Positions 31,637 through 33,644 of a stretch of DNA of 33,644 nucleotides are shown here, piece by piece. Each line of letters starts with the position of its first letter. The first letter of the stretch is position 1. The notes under the pieces are model-generated. The model was not told the DNA's origin and did not search any database. It saw only the letters and a program-made list of their open reading frames with translations. The position numbers and the translations under genes are program-made. This DNA is from Candidatus Rokuibacteriota bacterium (GTDB lineage Bacteria > Methylomirabilota > Methylomirabilia > Rokubacteriales > CSP1-6), in NCBI GenBank assembly GCA_003220435.1, contig QHSL01000015.1, positions 64,745 through 98,388 on the forward strand, in the 5' to 3' direction.

Positions 31637-32797
31637 ATGAAACGCAGCGAGCAACGGATCCTGACCACGCACGTCGGCAGCCTGCCGCGCACGCCCCCGC
31701 TCCGCGACCTCCTCGTCCGTCAAGACCGCGGTGACGCCGTCGACGCCACCGCCCTCGCCCGGGAGGCCGAGGCCGCCGTGCGCCACGTGGTGCGAAAGCA
31801 GCTCGAGGCGGGCGTGGACGTCTGCAACGACGGCGAGCAGCCGCGGGTCGGGTTCTCGACCTACCCGGCCAAGCGGATGCGCGGCTTCGGCGGCGCCAGC
31901 AAGCGGCGCATGTCGCGGGACATCGCCGAGCACCCGGACTACATGGCGCGTCTTTCTCGCATGCGCACCGGCGCCGCTCGCATCAACGACGCCCCGCAGG
32001 CGGTGGCGGAGGTCGCCTACACCGACCTCGGCGAGGCGATGGCCGAGTGCGAGATGTTCCAGCGCTGCGTCGCGGGCGAGCGCCAGGGCTTCGCCGAGCC
32101 GTTCATGACCGCGGCGTCCCCAGGCGTCATCGCCACGATCATGCTCGACGCCTTCTACGGCTCGCACGAGCGCTACATCCGGGCGCTGGCCCGCGAGATG
32201 CGCAAGGAGTACGAGCTGATCGTCGCGCGCGGCTTCGTGCTGCAGCTCGACTGCCCCGACCTGGCCATGGAGCGCGTGCGGTTCTTCCAGGACGAGCCGA
32301 TGGACCGCTTCCTCGACGCGGTCGCCCTCCACATCGACGCGATCAACGAGGCGGTGGCGGCGATCCCGCCCGATCGAGTCCGCTTGCACCTCTGCTGGGG
32401 CAACTACGATGGCCCGCACACTCACGACGTGCCGCTGGAGCCGCTCCTGCCCGTGATCTATCGCGCGCGGGTCGGGGCACTCTCGCTGCCGCTGGCGAGC
32501 CCGCGCCATCAGCACGAGCTGAAGGCGTTCCGTCGCCATCCCCTGCCGGCGGGCATGCTGTTCGTGCCCGGCGTGATCGACTCGACGACGAACGTCGTGG
32601 AGCATCCCGAGGTCGTCGCCGATCGGATCGTCGCGGCGGCCGAGGCGATCGGCGACCGCACGCGCGTGCTGGCGTCGGTCGACTGCGGCTTCGGCACCTT
32701 CGCCGGCTCGCAGCTCGTCGAGGAGAGCGTGGTGTGGACGAAGCTCCGCGCCCTGCGCTACGGCGCGGACCTGGCCAGCAAGCGGCTCTGGAAGTGA
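31637..32797 (+). CDS. Second short MetE-like protein, zinc-binding Glu apparently replaced
   Basis: A 386-residue MetE C-terminal-fold protein with TTHVGSLPR (10-18), DGEQPRVGFSTY (65-76), HLCWGNYDGPHTHDVPLE (251-268) and DCGFGTF (349-355). His251, Cys253 and Cys350 keep the H-x-C...C part of the zinc site. Where related proteins have a Glu before the PRH(E/Q)HE motif (remembered as FEAxNPRHEHEW), this one has Pro285 (SLPLASPRHQHEL). It resembles uncharacterised COG0620 proteins and epoxyalkane:coenzyme M transferase relatives more than methionine synthase. CTCCAGGAGG precedes the ATG at 31637. It is divergent from the NIPSNAP/SDR/oxidoreductase operon and followed by thioredoxin. Confidence 0.87.
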   Translation: MKRSEQRILTTHVGSLPRTPPLRDLLVRQDRGDAVDATALAREAEAAVRHVVRKQLEAGVDVCNDGEQPRVGFSTYPAKRMRGFGGASKRRMSRDIAEHPDYMARLSRMRTGAARINDAPQAVAEVAYTDLGEAMAECEMFQRCVAGERQGFAEPFMTAASPGVIATIMLDAFYGSHERYIRALAREMRKEYELIVARGFVLQLDCPDLAMERVRFFQDEPMDRFLDAVALHIDAINEAVAAIPPDRVRLHLCWGNYDGPHTHDVPLEPLLPVIYRARVGALSLPLASPRHQHELKAFRRHPLPAGMLFVPGVIDSTTNVVEHPEVVADRIVAAAEAIGDRTRVLASVDCGFGTFAGSQLVEESVVWTKLRALRYGADLASKRLWK

Positions 32798-32861
32798 GGT
32801 GGGCGGTCGCGAATCCACGACCGGGCTCGGGACGTCTCAAGGGCGGAGGAGGTCGTCTTCG

Positions 32862-33182
32862 ATGGAAACCTTCGTGAAGGTGACGGACGCGAACTTCGAC
32901 GGCGTGGTGACCAGCGAGCGCCCGGTGATCATCGACTTCTGGGCGCCGTGGTGCGGTCCGTGCCGGGCGATCGCGCCGATGCTGGACGAGATCGCGCGGG
33001 AGCTGGGCGACGCGGTGACGATCGGCAAGGTCAACGTGGACGAGCATCCGATGCTCGCGTCGCGCTTCGGCGTCCAGGCGATCCCGCAGCTCATGTTCTT
33101 CAAGGACGGCGCGCTGCGGGACAAGGTCGTCGGCCTCGTGCCCAAGCGCGAGATCGTGAAGCGCCTGGACGCGCTTCGTTGA
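32862..33182 (+). CDS. trxA: Thioredoxin
   Basis: A 106-residue classical thioredoxin with the active site WCGPC (Trp30, Cys31, Cys34), the preceding DFWAPW and cis-Pro75 in AIPQ. It is a cytoplasmic disulfide reductase of normal length and lacks a signal peptide. GGAGGAGG lies about 10 nt before the ATG at 32862. It follows the MetE-like gene by 64 bp, and both could share a transcript. The symbol is used in the family sense; whether it is the main thioredoxin of the genome cannot be told. Confidence 0.92.
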   Translation: METFVKVTDANFDGVVTSERPVIIDFWAPWCGPCRAIAPMLDEIARELGDAVTIGKVNVDEHPMLASRFGVQAIPQLMFFKDGALRDKVVGLVPKREIVKRLDALR

Positions 33183-33187
33183 TGATG

Positions 33188-33206
33188 GGGGCCTCGAAGG
33201 GGCCCC
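33188..33206 (+). terminator. Possible terminator hairpin after thioredoxin
   Basis: GGGGCC (33188-33193) pairs with GGCCCC (33201-33206) around a 7-nt loop, 6 nt after the stop. No T-tract follows. Its sequence and loop (TCGA core) recall the hairpin at 109-130. Confidence 0.4.
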
Positions 33207-33465
33207 GACCGTGCCGTCCCCACCACGCCCCGGTGCCCTCAGCCGGGGCGTTGGTACGCTCGGCCACGCTCCCCGACAGCCACCCCCAACCGAGGTGCCC
33301 TTGCGGCTGATTGAGCTCGCGGTCGTTCTCGCTCTCTGGACATTGTCGACACGGGGAATGGTGCGATATACAGATCGGTGTAACGCGACGCCGGAATGAG
33401 CAATGACGCCGCCAACAGCAAGGATCGCAAGACTTGCGCTGCGTCACGCGGATTATCTAGTTCCG

Positions 33466-33471
33466 TATACT
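33466..33471 (+). promoter_or_regulatory. Possible -10 box before the last gene
   Basis: TATACT differs from TATAAT at one base and lies about 50 bp before the start at 33521, in a locally AT-richer stretch. No good -35 is seen at the right distance. Confidence 0.3.
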
Positions 33472-33520
33472 TCTAGTTTGGGCGGCTGCGAGAAGCGAGA
33501 GTCGTGATGGGTACGGCCTG

Positions 33521-33644
33521 ATGATGGCTTCGACCGGGCTGTCGACCGATAGCTGGCGGCGCTTGGCAAGGGCCTGCGAAAGAATTGGCGCGACCGCATT
33601 TGCTTGCTTGTTCACCGGGCTACTGGTCCTCTTCTTCTACTACG
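33521..33644 (+). CDS. Start of a membrane protein, cut by the window end
   Basis: From the ATG at 33521 (or 33524) an open frame of 41 codons runs off the window. It reads a short charged N-terminus (STDSWRRLARACERIG) followed by a hydrophobic helix (ATAFACLFTGLLVLFFYY), as for a membrane protein entering the bilayer from the cytoplasm. No clear ribosome site is visible. The family cannot be named from this fragment. Lower GC than the rest of the window and the upstream TATACT support a separate transcription unit. Confidence 0.4.
   Translation, partial: MMASTGLSTDSWRRLARACERIGATAFACLFTGLLVLFFYY

Larger units (their letters stand above)
33183..33520. other. 338-bp intergenic region of falling GC
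   Basis: It starts with a hairpin (33188-33206), continues through GC-rich sequence without a gene and then drops to roughly 50-55% GC from about 33360. Candidate promoter pieces lie near 33343-33372 (TTGTCG, 18 bp, TATACA) and 33466-33471 (TATACT). No RNA gene fold was recognised. Confidence 0.6.

Noticed and set aside
33361-33480. Possible tRNA or small RNA in the AT-richer end region
   Set aside because: No cloverleaf, T-loop consensus or stable fold could be built from the sequence by eye.

Overview
The window is GC-rich (about 70% by eye), gene-dense bacterial DNA with GTG as well as ATG starts and clear GGAGG-type ribosome sites. It has no rRNA, tRNA, phage, transposase or CRISPR. The gene content is that of a soil or subsurface heterotroph with broad oxidative catabolism: three luciferase-like oxidoreductases, a molybdenum hydroxylase, sarcosine/dimethylglycine dehydrogenase-type and GMC flavoenzymes, an alkylsulfatase-type hydrolase, an enolase-superfamily enzyme and two short MetE-like proteins. 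This mix, together with the G/C-rich intergenic palindromes, reminds me of Candidatus Rokubacteria (Methylomirabilota). That assignment is an inference from memory and has not been tested.

Layout. 187-3327 (+) is a tight three-gene operon: luciferase-like oxidoreductase, phosphotriesterase-family hydrolase, sterol desaturase-family membrane protein. It meets a converging FAD/GcvT dehydrogenase (3324-5771, -), and the two stop codons share one CTAG. Then come a hybrid sensor kinase (5827-7473, -), a secreted beta-propeller protein (7641-9158, -), a DinB-fold protein (9308-9763, +) and an enolase-superfamily enzyme (9798-10949, -). The last is divergent from an alkylsulfatase-type metallo-beta-lactamase protein (11140-13041, +). 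A small cupin (13051-13407, -) is followed by a three-subunit molybdenum hydroxylase operon (13551-17320, -). That operon is divergent from a 3-hydroxyisobutyrate dehydrogenase/SMP-30 lactonase/luciferase-like operon (17492-20315, +). Next are a MetE-like protein (20442-21548, -), a gamma-glutamyltransferase (21647-23449, -), a GMC oxidoreductase with its small subunit (23858-25896, -) and a BON-domain periplasmic protein (25979-26569, -). The last part holds a metallo-amidohydrolase and an MFS exporter (26867-29343, +), a NIPSNAP (frameshifted)/SDR/luciferase-like operon (29324-31475, -), a second MetE-like protein (31637-32797, +), thioredoxin (32862-33182, +) and the start of a membrane protein running off the end.

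The most striking feature is a family of about 56-bp imperfect palindromes. They occur at six loci, always in the leader between genes and close to a start codon. One locus is a 64-bp tandem array of three copies. At another, one copy is split by a copy of a second subfamily, and a third locus carries three copies of the element's terminal CTATATGGC 9-mer. A separate family of G-run/C-run hairpins lies in non-coding gaps, two of them just after operon ends. No transposase is present, so if these elements move they do so in trans.

Functionally, two regions pair a luciferase-like oxidoreductase with a short MetE-like enzyme (19284-21548 and 29324-32797). The second MetE-like protein appears to have lost the zinc-binding glutamate. 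The NIPSNAP gene in that region carries one extra G in a G-run, which breaks an otherwise well-formed gene.
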